Source: Penium margaritaceum
Lineage: Eukaryota; Streptophyta; Zygnematophyceae; Desmidiales; Peniaceae
Assembly (NCBI GenBank): GCA_023375785.1
Contig: SZWC01001544.1
Location: forward strand, 99,540 to 163,539
DNA length: 64,000 nt
Direction: 5' to 3'
Part shown: piece after piece, positions 21,691 through 33,340 of the stretch
Position numbering within the stretch: position 1 is the stretch's first letter
Layout: each line of letters starts with the position of its first letter
Made by a program: the position numbers and the translations under genes
Notes under the pieces: model-generated
The model's database searches: none
What the model was told of the DNA's origin: nothing
The model's input: the letters and a program-made list of their open reading frames with translations, nothing else

Positions 21691-22725
21691 CGTATCCCCA
21701 TCGACTTGTACAGGACGTGGAGGTGAGACGTCTCTGCCCGGGAATTTTGTATTGGGGTCCCGATAGTGCTAAACTTTGCCGATGTGGAAGACGTGGTGTA
21801 TCACGATGCCGTCAGGTAGGCGAAGTTGAGCGACGGCAAGGGTTTGCATTTGCTCGATCTCAAACGATCCCAACCAATGGGGTTTGAGTTTCACCAAAAC
21901 TTGTTCTTGGAGCTTGATGTTCATTGCATTGAGGAAGACACGATCAATAACGCTAAACAATTTATCGTTGCAATGTCAGTCGGCTGCGTGCCTCATCGAT
22001 GCTTGAGTCTTCACGAGGGTCTGTCACGTTTCCTCCAAAATGTTTACAAGGTCCCTGTGGTGAATATCGACCATGGGGATGTTGCTCTGGCTCTATAATC
22101 CAGATAGTGTGGTGGGAAGTTTTCCGTAAACCACCTTGAAAGGAATTTTACTAGTTGCGGTGCAAGTGGCAGAGTTGTATGCGAGTTCGGCGGTTGGCAG
22201 TTTAGCTGTCCAACCAGTTTTGTGGGGCTTGCATAAAGTGCGTAGGAGTTGCTCAAGCGTCTCATCGGTCCGCTTGTTTTTTTTTTGTTTTTTTTTTCCT
22301 CTTCCTTTTCTTGTTCAGTCTGAGGGTGGAACGACATGGATAGCTGGATTTGACTACCGTGACGCGTCATTAGTTCACGCAAAAAATGGCTGATAAAGCG
22401 GCCGTCTTTGTTGTAAGTTATGGTACATGACACGCCATGAAATAGTATGTTCTGGTTTAGAAACAACCGCACCATTCCTTTGACGGTGACGGTGGTCGTC
22501 AAACCACCATCACCATGCATTTAAAAACCTGTCCATCACAAGGAGGATGGCGTCATATCCCTCGGGAGTTGCGAGCAGCCCTGTCATGAAATCAATGCTG
22601 ATGTCAATCCACGATTCTGTTGAGACAGGTAGAGGCTGGAATAGACCAAGTGGTTGTGTGCGATGATACATTTGTTTCTGACAGGTGTGGCATGATTTGC
22701 AGAAGGTTGCCATGTTGGCTTGCAT
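21691..22725 (-). pseudogene. Element D integrase
   Basis: Minus-strand frames show CKSCHTCQKQMYHR (zinc-binding half), WIDISIDFMTGLLATPEGYD and ILLVMDRF, a core with MTRHGSQIQLSMSFHPQTE (homologue of the SAYHPQTDGQ block), and the C-terminal VKLKPHWLGSFEIEQMQTLA with HHVFHIGKV. A run of T/Lys codons near 22273-22300 is low complexity. Fossil. Confidence 0.88.
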
Positions 22726-23430
22726 CTTGTCCCACCAAATTTGCTTCGCCAGCTTCTTGAGAAAATTTCCCTTGCCCTAGACCAGTGTCGTGGCATTCCT
22801 CCAATAGCATCCTTTGTAGTTCCTTGTTCTGAGGAACGACAACCTGGGGAGTGAATGGCCATCGCCTGTAGGGGTTGAACCAAAGTTTAGTTTTATTGTA
22901 CCCACTGAACTCCTTGTAACCCTTGGCAAACAGCCTCGCAAGGTATGGATCTTGTTCGATGAGTAACGTGATGATCTTGGCCATTAAGTCTGGTTTCCAA
23001 CTTTGAGCATCAGTTGGATTAGTACCAACTAATCCAACAGATGCATCCAGGTCGGTACTTGATGTTGTAGTCAAAGTTGGACTCGAGGAACGCCATCCAT
23101 CGAGTTTGTCGACGGTTGAGATTTGGTTTAGTCTTGAGATTTTTCAGTGCATGATGATCTTTGCGGGCAATGCATCGTCGGCATTCCAAGTAACACCGCC
23201 ACATCTTGAACGTGTGCACGACTAGGGGCATTTACTTTTTGTGCACCGCGTAGATGAGTTCCGGTCCGTGTGGTTTTTGGGACATGCATACAACAAGTTG
23301 TTCTTTATCACCATTGCCTTCAAAGAGAATGGCTCCAATGGCTTGGTCAGATGAGCTGGTGGCCATAACATAGTCCACCGTTGGATATGCCAATCGTAAG
23401 GCTAACACCAAAATCAAAGTGTTTCTCAAA
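22726..23430 (-). pseudogene. Element D RNase H and integrase zinc finger
   Basis: RNase H is seen in 23429-23232 (SSDQAIGAILFEGNGDKEQL, CMSQKPHGPELIYAVHKK) and 23231-23019 (HTFKMWRCYLECRRCIARKD, ALKNLKTKPNLNRRQTRWM). The link to integrase includes the zinc-finger start LLEECHDTG. Fossil. Confidence 0.87.
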
Positions 23431-23650
23431 TAGTTTCATGATTCTTGTGCGCCATTCTCCCAAGTCCACTTGGTGGTTTTTTGGATGAGATCAAAGAGGG
23501 GCGCTCAGACTTGTCCGTAGTCCTTCATGAATTGACGGTAGTAGTTACAGAAGCCCAAAAATATTTAGACGTCCCAAACATTGGTGGGTGCCAGCCAGCT
23601 AGCCACCGCCTCCACCTTTCTTGGGTCCATGGTGATTCATCTGTCGATGA
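23431..23650 (-). pseudogene. Element D reverse transcriptase, downstream part
   Basis: RT thumb/connection region (plus-strand words complementary to FLGFCNYYRQ-like sequence near 23530). It ends at the target repeat GATGA, where element F is inserted; RT continues on the other side at 37078. Confidence 0.7.
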
Positions 23651-24106
23651 TGTAACAAAATGATGATTTGAACAAAAACATAAAAACATAGGTCAGGAAA
23701 GCCTGTCGCGATTATTGCACAATAAATGTGCAATTGCAATATGCTGGCTGACCTGATCCGTGACCAAAGGTAGGAGGTCTCGCAATCGATGACAAAAACA
23801 CGTAAAAAGAAGTGATGACCTCCTTCTAAAGTGATCATGTTGAAAAATGCAAAGTATTAATTGCATCATGGATATGTCCACCATTCTTTCTAAACACATG
23901 GTGGAAATGATTCAAATGCTAAAAACAATACTTTACTCTTTAAGTGAAGCAACAACGTAACTTTGAAAGGCACAGCAAACCATGGCACATAATGGATAAG
24001 GAAAGACAATCAGACGATGGAGGACAGTCATTTAGTTTTAGAACGATGACTTTTTCTGATCTCACCTAAGCCTTCCGATGCTATGTCCAAGCTTTCACAT
24101 TATATC
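23651..24106 (+). repeat. Element F 5' LTR
   Basis: 456 bp, aligned with 36601-37072. Shared landmarks: ATGATGATTTGAA at the start, AATGTGCAATTGCAA, CTTTGAAAGGCACA, and GATGCT..GTCCAAGCTT near the end. Confidence 0.92.
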
Positions 24107-24107
24107 T

Positions 24108-24120
24108 TGGTACCAGAGCC
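24108..24120 (+). promoter_or_regulatory. Element F primer-binding site
   Basis: TGGTACCAGAGCC follows the 5' LTR; one base differs from the complement of the initiator tRNA-Met 3' end. Confidence 0.9.
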
Positions 24121-24335
24121 AGAATGACCGGTGACCTCACCGCTCGTCCTCATCATTCCGTGCACTTCGTCACGTTGCACGTGGAGAAGTATGCACGTTG
24201 TCGAGTTGCAGCCCCACTTCGTAAGTGCACTAGTGGAACGCTGCCCGCCACTACTCCACATCAACGTACTCGCTCACTCTCACCCTCCCAACCTTGGACA
24301 ACCTACTTCGTCCCCAATTGCTCTACCCTCCAAAA

Positions 24336-24399
<64 letters not shown>

Positions 24400-25344
24400 N
24401 NNNNNNNNNNNNNNNNNNNNNNNNNNNNNNNNNNNNNNNNNNNNNNNNNNNNNNNNNNNNNNNNNNNNNNNNNNNNNNNNNNNNNNNNNNNNNNNNNNNN
24501 NNNNNNNNNNNNNNNNNNNNNNNNNNNNNNNNNNNNNNNNNNNNNNNNNNNNNNCCCCCTCTCATCCTCACCTTGTCCAACTGCAAAGTCACACCAAAGT
24601 CCATTTTTCTGTGAGGAGAGGGCGATGGGAAGACAAATGCTGAAGTAGGGGGTTATTGGACCAGCTACTAGGGTGGCCAAAACCTACTACAACAACAAGG
24701 GAGGCATTCAAGAGCAAACTGTCTGTGGTCAAGCTTTAAAGACCAAACTTACATTTTTTTTTCTGTCCAAGGACACAGAGATTTTTGAGTCAACCCTGGG
24801 TTCCTGGGTGGAAAGGAAAATGGAGGAACCATGTCTTGGCCCGAGGTCCTCCGAATTCCATGTCGTTTTTTACTAAGAAACTTCTTCTCTTTCATCTAGA
24901 ATTAGAGAAATCCCGCCATTTGGTCATTTGGCCATGTGAAATATCCATTTCCATGCTTATTCCTTACAATCTCCCATTCTAAGTTTTTCTTCCCTCCATT
25001 TATACCACTCTCTTGGTAGAATTCTCCTCTTTACCTTCTGTTCACTACTTTCCAAAAAAAATGAGAGGAGGAAGAGATGAAGGAGGTTCAGCCTTAAGTC
25101 ATCTCGGCCCACCTGAGGGTCTTGAGAGAGACACACCTCCCCAAGCAGTGTGCTCTCCACCCACAAAAGAAGGGGAGACAAAGGAGACTAAAAAGAAAGG
25201 AGGAGACAAAGAGTTGACACAAAGGTGTCTCGGTCCACACTTTAAGTGGATAAGGGAAAGGTATCCAAAAGTCACCTCGGACTAACCTTTACAAGGGTGA
25301 AAGAGGGTAAACCTTGGATTCCTCTTGACCTACCATTATAAGGG
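24121..25344 (+). other. Element F leader with CT microsatellite and gap
   Basis: Leader between primer site and gag. 24338-24399 is a CT microsatellite that runs into 155 undetermined bases (24400-24554). No convincing gene is seen; open frames across the N run are artefacts of unresolved bases. 25050-25250 is purine-rich (AGGAG/AAAGGAG words). Confidence 0.7.
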
Positions 25345-27135
25345 GTGAAGGAGTGTGGAATCTTTGTCATCCTAAGAGAAAGATGCATAGCGAGGCCTCA
25401 CGATAAGTTGTCGTGCCTCAAGACTAGACCATCCGTGGTCATGGGGCATCCTCTAAATGACAGCCTGTGGCGTTCCAATGAAGCATGCCCAAGGAGCGTC
25501 ATGGTACATTGGCTTTCATTGGCCACCTTACAAAGTCACGCCGGGAGGTATTGGCGAAAGGAGGAAGCCCTCGACCAGCGTCGCCGAGGGGTGAAGTCTC
25601 CCAAAGTTGGGAAGCAGAACGAGGCAATTGGTGCGGTCGCTTTGCAAGGCAATTGGAAAGCCCGCTCGCTGTCCATCGAAATTGCGTTCAACAATGATGC
25701 TTTACTTGCCCCAGTCGCTCACACGAATGACGAGGGAGGGAAAGGCGTCGTGGAAGGCGAAGCAAACAGTGGCAATCCTGAAGAGGTGGCCAAAGGTGGC
25801 AAGCAAGGGGATGAATCCCCTGATGAACCAGAAGATGAGATCATCCTCGAAGCTGACCAAAAAGCTTACGATGACACGGATGTACACAACACCAACAGCA
25901 AGGGGAGTGAGGTTGGTAAGTCAGCACCAAATGAAGCTGATGGGGACGCCAATGTTTTTGAACATACGTTCGAACACAAGGATAAGTTTCATGCTCGTGC
26001 TTCCGCAAAAAGCGAGTGGGCCTATCTATCAAGCCTACCAAAGTTGATGGTGCCTCAACGTGCACTCAAAAACGCCGCATATTTCCTGAATGACAAGGAT
26101 CAACTCGATGTCCTTCGCAGCCGGCTCTCCTTGGACGATCTTGTGCTGGCCATGAACATGATGGAGGCATTCTCACACAACGGTGACATGGTATGTGCCG
26201 CCCTTCGAGATCGAGCGTTCATGGTACAACGGATGAACGACAAGTTCTACAAGGAAAATGGAAAGTTGATGCGCAAGATGTCTGTCGCCGAACATCATGC
26301 CAAGGTGGCAAAACAAGCGCACGAGGCCCTATGTGCAAAGGAACCTGAGAATCTACATGTTGTACTGAACGAAGCCATGGGAGTCGCACGCAAGGCAGCA
26401 GATTTGGAGCATGAACAGATCTTTGAGTGCCACGAGCGCCCATGCACAGAGAGTGCACGTGCCAAAGCTGAGAGCACCCATTGTACTCCAGGCACCGGTT
26501 CATCTCCACGCCTACAAGAGAACCTGCCAGGGGGGGATTACAACAGCACCACCCCCACCCCAGAAGGTAACGGGTAGCTGTGTGGTCCTCGAATCGGCTT
26601 ACCGCTACGATGGGACATGCGACGTGAATGCCTTCCTCATGATCCTGGAAAGGCACCTTCACCTTACTCAGATCAATGAGGGAGAATGGGACATTGAGGG
26701 AATGCTCTCACTTAAACCAAATCCCTTTAAGAAACTCGGTGAGCTCTGCAAGGAGAAGCAACAATACTCTAATCCAATATGGGAGGAGTTTTGTGAGCTG
26801 ATGCGTGAGTTATACTCAGAGCCTACCAACTCTTCGAAGGCCAAGAAGGAGCTCGAGACCTTAACGCAAGGGACTATGGCAGTGGAAGACTATGCTAAAG
26901 GCTTCCTCAAGATAACAAAGAAGGTAGAAGACCGCCATCTGACGGAGCAGGTAAAAATTGACCTATTTTTGAATGGCCTTGCTTGTTCCCAGCTCAGACT
27001 CTTCTGTGTCCATGATGATAAGGAGTGGGAGAGCCTGCATGCAATGATGACACGTTTGTGTAAATTACACAACTCTGCCATTTGGAATTGTGATGCATGT
27101 GAGAGCAAGCTGCCTTGCCAGACAACACTCATACC
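25345..27135 (+). pseudogene. Element F gag, first part
   Basis: An open frame of 410 codons (25345-26577) holds an acidic region (for example DESPDEPEDEIILEADQK) and a basic/helical part with a likely coiled coil (RDRAFMVQRMNDKFYKENGK). It is followed, from about 26580, by a Gypsy capsid-type segment (CDVNAFLMILERHLHLTQIN, IWEEFCELMRELYSEPTN, VEDYAKGFLKITKKVE). The acidic N-terminal extension is unusual for Gypsy gag. The zinc-knuckle part continues beyond element N. Fossil. Confidence 0.75.
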
Positions 27136-27624
27136 TGTTGAAAAAATTGCTCCTCCGCATGCCCAAATGCGGCGCTGGGAGGCACCGACGAGCCGCCAGA
27201 AAGTGGAAAATCCGCGCCGGCGGATCTGGTGACTTGAGAATTGCTTGGATCCTAAAATGGATGATTTTCCTGTAAATTTGACGAGTCGCTGAATCCGCTG
27301 GAAGTTGTTTCGCCAAAATCGGACAAGTATCAAGGGAGAAATGACCTTCCAAAGTTGGGGTGTGCAAAGCAGCTCTGGCAGCCAGCTGCGACTCAAAATC
27401 TAGTGGATAATCGACCGGACCGAGTAACAAAGATACCATCTGGAGAAATTGCTCCAGAAGGCCTGCCGAGGTGTCCGGTGGATAATCCACCTGATCAGGT
27501 GGATGATCCACCGGATCCTGTAGTGCAGGTTGTTACTGAGGGACTAAGCCAAAATCATGGCTCGGCGTCCGAAACTCAGCAGTACGTTTTGCTACTCGGG
27601 GACTTTGTCGTCTTGGACGCTGCA
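27136..27624 (+). repeat. Element N 5' LTR
   Basis: About 489 bp. It holds a cluster of short palindromes around 27475-27515 (GGTGGATNATCCACC units), one unit more than in the right LTR. No 3'-end tRNA-Met primer site is visible after it. Confidence 0.87.
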
Positions 27625-27639
27625 GTGAAGTTCTGAGAA

Positions 27640-28480
27640 TCGTGGGAGTAGAAGCTATGCAAATGGCGCAGAAGGAGACACAGCCCATTCAGAAGTATAC
27701 GGGTGGCCCAGGTTTTGGACTATGGAGGTGGCAGTTCGAACGGCACCTCTCGTATAAGGGGCTGCTGGACGTCATGTTGGGAAAGGAGGTGCTTGCAGAG
27801 GCGACTGCTATGGACGTGGAAAAGCAGGCCTTCAAAAAGAAGAACATGGAGGCACTCATGCTCCTGGTGTCCGAGACAGCTGAGTAGCACTGGGGCTACT
27901 TCCAAGGCTGCAAGCTCGCAGCCTAAGCTTGGCAAAAGCTCTGCGCCATCCACCAATTCAAGTCGCTCGCGAAAAAAATCCTCGCGATGAAGCGGCTCCT
28001 CACGGTAAGAATCGAGGAGGAAGATGATGTCATCTCCGCCATGCATCAGATCGAGTGGCTTGCCTCGCAATGTAATGATGTGGGGTGAGAGATCGACACG
28101 CTGCTGTAGGCGATGGCCCTCCTCATGGCCCTACCTGACAGTTTGGGTCCACTCATCACCGTTCTCGGAGGATGGTCGGAGGACAACCTCACCTATGGCG
28201 CGGTCGCAGAGTACATCCGCAACGAGGCGTAGCAACGGAGCTGCGGGGAGTCCTCCTCTTCCTCATCAGTCCTCGTCACCAAAACGCGTGGTGGCAGAAG
28301 CGGGGGCACAGGAAGCGGAAAGGGCGGCGGCAAGAAGGGCGCCAAGAAAGGTGCGTGCCGCAACTGCGGCAAGGAGGGCCATTGGGCCCGTGAATGCCCG
28401 GAGGAGGCAAAGACCGGCGGCAAAAACACCAAGGGCAGGTCGCTCCTCAATGGCAACAAGAACCACTACCTCGAGAAGGT
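27640..28480 (+). pseudogene. Element N gag with zinc knuckle
   Basis: Starts near 27642 with a Copia (UBN2-like) capsid segment (GFGLWRWQFERHLSYKGLLD, KKKNMEALMLLVSE). The zinc knuckle CRNCGKEGHWARECPEE lies at about 28350-28405, after a Gly/Lys-rich basic stretch. Fossil. Confidence 0.88.
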
Positions 28481-29800
28481 CAACAGGCGGTGCCTGGATT
28501 CCGGGGCCGAGGACTGCACCCAATTCGAGAAGGTGGGGTTCGTCACCTACGAGAAGTCCTCCAAGACAATGGTGGTCGCGAACGACAAAGTTGAGCCAGC
28601 GGCCGGCCAAGGCGACGTGGAGGTGGAAGTCGTGGTGGGTGGTCAGAAGTAGCTGCGCACAATCCGTGATGTGCAGCACATCCCCGGCATGGCTGACATC
28701 CTGAGTGTCAGCCGCTAGACGGACAATGGGTATGAGGTGCTCTTCCGTAGGAAAGGCGCAATGATGCGCATCAACGGGGACGACGAGGTCGTGTTGGAGG
28801 CAAAGCGCGAGGGTGGTCTCTACATCGTGGAGACCAAGGTGGTCCCCACGGCATCGGATGCAGCAGATTCGTAGGAGCGCGTCATCAACATGGCCAAGGG
28901 AGGAAGTGATGATCTGGAGCTCTGGCACCGATGGTTGGGGCATTCGGCACCCACAACCGTCCAAGAGATGGCAAAGCGCAACATGGTGCGTGGCCTCGTC
29001 ATCGATGGTGTAGCAGACACAGAAGAAGATGCACCAACGCACAAAATATGCAAGCCTTGAATTTTGGGCAAGGCGCGACGCAAGCCGTTAAACAAGAACA
29101 AGGCATGCGCAAAGGACCTACTAGAGGTTGTGCACAACAACGTGTGCGGACCATTCAAAGCGCCGTCAAACAACAGCCTGAGATACTTTGTCACCTTCAT
29201 TGACGACTGCAACAAAAAGCTCTACGTGTACTTCATGAAGCGGTAAGGCGAGATCCTAGACCGGCTCAAGGAGTACGTTGCAGCGGTGGAGAGGTAGGTC
29301 AGAGCGCTATGCAGCCACAATGGCGGAGAGTACGTGGGCTACAGCGGGTGGATGAAGCAGCACGGCATCAAGTGGGAACCCCGTACGCCATACTCACCAC
29401 ATTCCAACGGAGTGGCGGGACGGGCAAACCAGACGCTGCTCAACATGGTGCGGACCATGCTTGTGGATGCGGGGTTACTACAAGGGTTTGGGGCGGAGGC
29501 TGTACGTACAGCAAGCTACACCATCAACCTCATCCCAACAGCAGTGCTGAAGGATAAGGGCGGCTAGAAGATGCCACAGGAGGTTTGGAGCGGGCACAAG
29601 CCAAATGTGGTACACCTGAAGGTGTTCGGGTGCAAGGCGCATGCGATGGTACAGGCGGAGCAACGACGCAACAGCAAGCTGGAACCGCGGGCAAAGCTGT
29701 GCTTGTTCCTCAGCTACGAGAGCGCACAAAAGGCGCATGGGCTCTATGACCCATGCACACAAGAGATCATCCGCAGCTGTGACGTCGAGTTTGACGAGTA
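28481..29800 (+). pseudogene. Element N protease and integrase
   Basis: Protease signature LDSGAEDCTQF at about 28495; pre-integrase LWHRWLGHSAPTTVQEMAK near 28920; integrase core from VHNNVCGPFKAPSNNSLRYF and VTFIDDCNKKLYVYF (29130-29240) to SHNGGEYVGYSGWMKQHGIK and TPYSPHSNGVAGRANQTLL (29310-29450), then VWSGHKPNVVHLKVFGCKAH. Copia order. Fossil. Confidence 0.9.
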
Positions 29801-30289
29801 GCAGAGCTTCAACAGCAGCAGCAACGACATGAGAGTCGGGAATACTCCAAAACAGGGGGAGTGGTTCCAGCTCCTTGACTATGAGGTGAAGCCGGTGGAC
29901 ATGGAGGTCAAAGATGCGGTGTTGGAGCGCAGCGGTGCAGCAGGTGCAACAGCCGACGTGGAGGACTCCAATGACGATGCAACTGGCCTGGAGATCCAGC
30001 GGAATGATCCGTCAAAGGAGGCACCACGGGTGTCGAAGCACGCACTCCTCGCGGAGTTCGTGTCGGACGTCGCAGAAAAATCCCCCGGATGCGCCGTCCA
30101 TATGGTTGATGGCTAACCGGAGTGGGAGGGATCCTTGGGGAGCTGTCCAGCCAATGATTCACCGGAGCGGGCAGAGTCGGAAGGATTGCAGCAAAGCGAT
30201 GAGACACCACCAAATTTTCCGCACCGTAGCGGGAGGTAGCGGAGAGCGGGAAAGCGTTTCGACGCAGGCACCGGTCAATGGATCGGCAT

Positions 30290-30890
30290 GACACGGTGTA
30301 TGTTGGCTACATCAACGGAGCCAACGACCGTGCAAGAGGCGCTTGCACGGCCGGAGGAGAAGCAGTGGGACTCCGCCATCAAGTCGGAGTTGGCGTCCAT
30401 TGCTGAAAATGACACGTGGCAGCTGGTTGACAGGCCGAAAGATGCCAAGGTCATCGGCTCCAAGTGTGTCTTCAAGACCAAGTTCAAAGAAGGTGTGGTG
30501 AACAAGTACAAGGCGCGGTTCGTGGTGATGGGGTACGCACAACGTAAAGGCGAGCACTACGATGAGACGTTCGCCCCCGTTGCCAAGTTCACAAGCATCC
30601 GGGCGATCCTTGCGGTGGCAGCCGTGAAGGATATGGCGCTCCACCAGATGGTCGTAAAGACGGCCTTCCTCAACGACATCATCGACAAAGAAATTCACAC
30701 GGAGGTGCCGGAGGGGGTGGAGGTGCCGAAGAACAAGGTGTGCATGCTGCAGAAGTCCTTGTACGGGCTAAAACAATCGCCCCGATGCTGGTACCAACAG
30801 ATGGACAGCTTCATGGCATAACTTGGCTTCAAGCGTTGTGAGGCGGATCACACTGTGTATGTGCGGTGCAGCAAGAAGCTCCATTAGATT
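30290..30890 (+). pseudogene. Element N reverse transcriptase
   Basis: Copia RT N-terminal half: VQEALARPEEKQWDSAIKSE, NDTWQLVDRPKDAKVIGSKC, VFKTKFKEGVVNKYKARFVV, YAQRKGEHYDETFAPVAKF and LQKSLYGLKQSPRCWYQQMD. The RT C-terminal part and RNase H were not recognised before the right LTR. Fossil. Confidence 0.92.
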
Positions 30891-30998
30891 GTCATCCTCT
30901 ATGAGCGTGGCCAGACTTGGGATGACCAGCTATGATGGGCTAGAGGGCGCAGCGGAAGATAAGTAAGAGCAAGCAGGAGCAATGGGCATGGCAGGTGC

Positions 30999-31009
30999 AA
31001 GGGGGAGAA
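30999..31009 (+). promoter_or_regulatory. Element N polypurine tract
   Basis: AAGGGGGAGAA directly before the right LTR; typical Copia plus-strand primer. Confidence 0.9.
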
Positions 31010-31477
31010 TGTTGAAAAAATTGTCCCTCCGCATGCCCAAGTGAGGCGCCGGGAGGCATCGACGAGCCGCCAGAAAGTGGAAACTCCGCGCCGGCGGATC
31101 TGGAAACTCGAAAACATTGCGGATCCTAGAATGGATGATTGCTCCGTATATTTGACGAGTCGATGAATCCGGTGGAAGTTGTTTCGCCGGAATCGGGCAA
31201 GTATCGAGGGAGATATGGCCTTCCAAAGTTGGGGTGTGCGCAACAGCTCTGGGAGCCGACTGCGACTCGAAATCCGGTGGATAAACGTCCGGACCAAGTA
31301 ACAAAAATACCATCTGGAGAAATTGCTCCGGAAGGCCTGCCAAGGTGTCCGGTGGATCATCCACCGGATCCTGTAGTGCAGGATGTTACTGAGGGACTTA
31401 GCCAAGATAATGGCTCAGCGTCCGAAACTCAGTAGTACGTTTTGTTACTTGGGGACTTTGTCAACATTCTGACTGCA
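31010..31477 (+). repeat. Element N 3' LTR
   Basis: About 468 bp, matching 27136-27624. The end (CTGCA) is placed by comparison and could be off by some 20 bp. Confidence 0.85.
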
Positions 31478-32500
31478 GGTCCACGGGCAGGTTTCAAACC
31501 TCGTCACGCCCCATCACCAAACTTGACCCAGAAGTAGGGGAGGTGCGTGGAAACAGTGCAGGGGACCCATACATCACGTGCAATGGGATCCACGCCTTGG
31601 GAAAGGCGCTACGGCATGTGGCGGCGTCAGGCTTCTGTGGTGGGTGAGACATGCGCTTTGGCAAGCGTAACTTGGGCTACACTTGGCCGAATTACGCGCG
31701 GTTTGGTGCATTGGAAAGCTCATGACTAGCCCGTTGGGATCATGTCCCTGCACCAAAACTAATGTAAAATCGTGTTATTCCCTTTGCAAAAATGACTGTC
31801 TCTAAACTCCTACACACATAGCGTGAGGCGACCAGAAAGCTCACGCTCGGTCTCAGATTCGCCCAAAACAGAAGCCGTAAACCACCCAGAGACAATCAGA
31901 AAAAAGTCAGGGCCGCATCCCGCGGATTCCTTCTGACAATACCAATGGAAAATTCATCAAAGCGCGCAACAAACATAACTTCGAAGCTATCCAAGAAATT
32001 CCGTCGTCAAGACGAAGAACCAGTCTCGCTCTACCATCATCTGCACGCGCTTAAATGAGGCTGGCCACATTGGATGGGATTGCCCATAGTGTGACCAGCA
32101 GGGAAAGAAGCAACAGGGAGAGCATCACCATGCACAAGGCCAGCGCCATGGCCGAGGCCCAAACCGTCCCAATGGTGTTGACCAAAACCGCTTCTGGAGG
32201 ATCGGCCCGTACCAAGGCGGGCAACACCAAGGAAATGACAATGCCCCAGAAGACCAGTGACGTCCTCAGGAGGGCACCGCTAAGGGCAGGAGTTTGCGGG
32301 CATGCAACGACAGGGCCTCCACGGTGGCCAGCGTGGACATGAACGCCCACACGATGGAGATCAAGTCTTTGGAGAAGAGTTTGGAGGACGTAATCATCGT
32401 CCTCAGGATGCCATGAGCAAGATTTTCACGACCCCCACTAGCCACCAGTGGGCTGCTATTTGGAATTGATGTGGGTCTTGGAGAGGATGAGGGTAGGAAT
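31478..32500 (+). pseudogene. Element F gag, second part with zinc knuckle
   Basis: On the plus strand near 32042-32085 CTRLNEAGHIGWDCP reads as a zinc-knuckle remnant, followed by a Gln/Gly/His-rich basic tail and a helical stretch (MEIKSLEKSLEDVIIVLRMP) around 32340-32415. The minus strand here also reads as hydrophobic segments; that is taken as a shadow. Fossil. Confidence 0.6.
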
Positions 32501-33340
32501 TCATGTTTTGTGATGATGATGAAGAAAAATTTGAGTTTTTGTCTACACAATGTTTCTCAACTGTCTATGTGCCCCTCATGAATCTTGAATCCCTCTACCT
32601 TCACCGCTTGTGCCCACTCTCCTATATGACAAAGGAAAGTCTTGAAAATTGCACGTGTTTGATAGTGAACACAAATGAAACCTGGCCAAGTGCTTTAGAA
32701 GCTGCGCATCAAAGAGAACTATTTGACATCAATAACGATGACTGTACCAATCAATCCAAAGATGAACATGTCTGCCTTCAAAAGATTGAAGCTATTGGCT
32801 TTGTTTACAAAAGGATATCACATGTGGGAACATATGGATAACATGGTTGACTTGTGAAGAAGCACCCATGCCTATTTCATCTACCACTTGGAGAACAAAC
32901 CCCAATCAAGACTTTTTGTGCGTAAGTCACAAGCAAAGATGACGATGCAGTTCCCGGGCAAGCTAGCAGGTGCTCTAGCTCACATCCTGGTCGATACGGG
33001 GACGGTGTAATCATCTAAAAGTGGAGCATTCATATGTAAGTGGAAGTTGAAATACACACCACATACATGAACGGGGATTGTCGGTGATAACAGAGAGGTA
33101 TCGGTGATTGGAGAGTACACTACACAACTGACTACTTGTATACACGACCACACTGCGTTTGATGGTTCTTGACCTAATGGACCCCTTTGATGTGGTCTTA
33201 GGGAATCGATCGTCGTTCAACCACAAAGAAATCATATGTTTTGATACAAAAACACTACAAATATGAAACGGGAGAAGAACCATCAAACCTATCCACAATT
33301 CCCCAAATTTGATGGCCAGAAGCTTCAATCCAAGCAAGCC
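32501..33340 (+). pseudogene. Element F protease region
   Basis: LAGALAHILVDTGT at about 32960-33005 fits the Gypsy aspartic protease active site. The open frame at 32503-32841 upstream (rich in Cys, Leu and Glu) matches nothing known to me; it probably belongs to the gag-protease link. Fossil. Confidence 0.6.

Larger units (their letters stand above)
27136..31477 (+). mobile_element. Element N: Copia element inside F
   Basis: Plus-strand Copia. LTRs 27136-27624 and 31010-31477 both start TGTTGAAAAAATTG; the right LTR is preceded by the tract AAGGGGGAGAA (30999-31009). Inside: gag with zinc knuckle, protease, pre-integrase, integrase and RT. The right LTR boundary is set by homology and the 5-bp flanks do not match. 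The LTRs differ at roughly one base in eight by eye. Structurally near whole, RNase H not recognised; broken. It is younger than F. Confidence 0.9.

Noticed and set aside
24294-24680. Open frames running through the CT microsatellite and N run
   Set aside because: They consist of Leu/Ser or Glu/Arg dipeptide repeats and unresolved bases.
27131-31482. Target duplication of Copia N
   Set aside because: ATACC before the left LTR has no partner after the right LTR.
32051-32550. Minus-strand frames with several hydrophobic segments, resembling a membrane protein
   Set aside because: The plus strand here reads as a zinc-knuckle remnant and the basic gag tail of element F in the expected order; the hydrophobic frames are explained as its complement.
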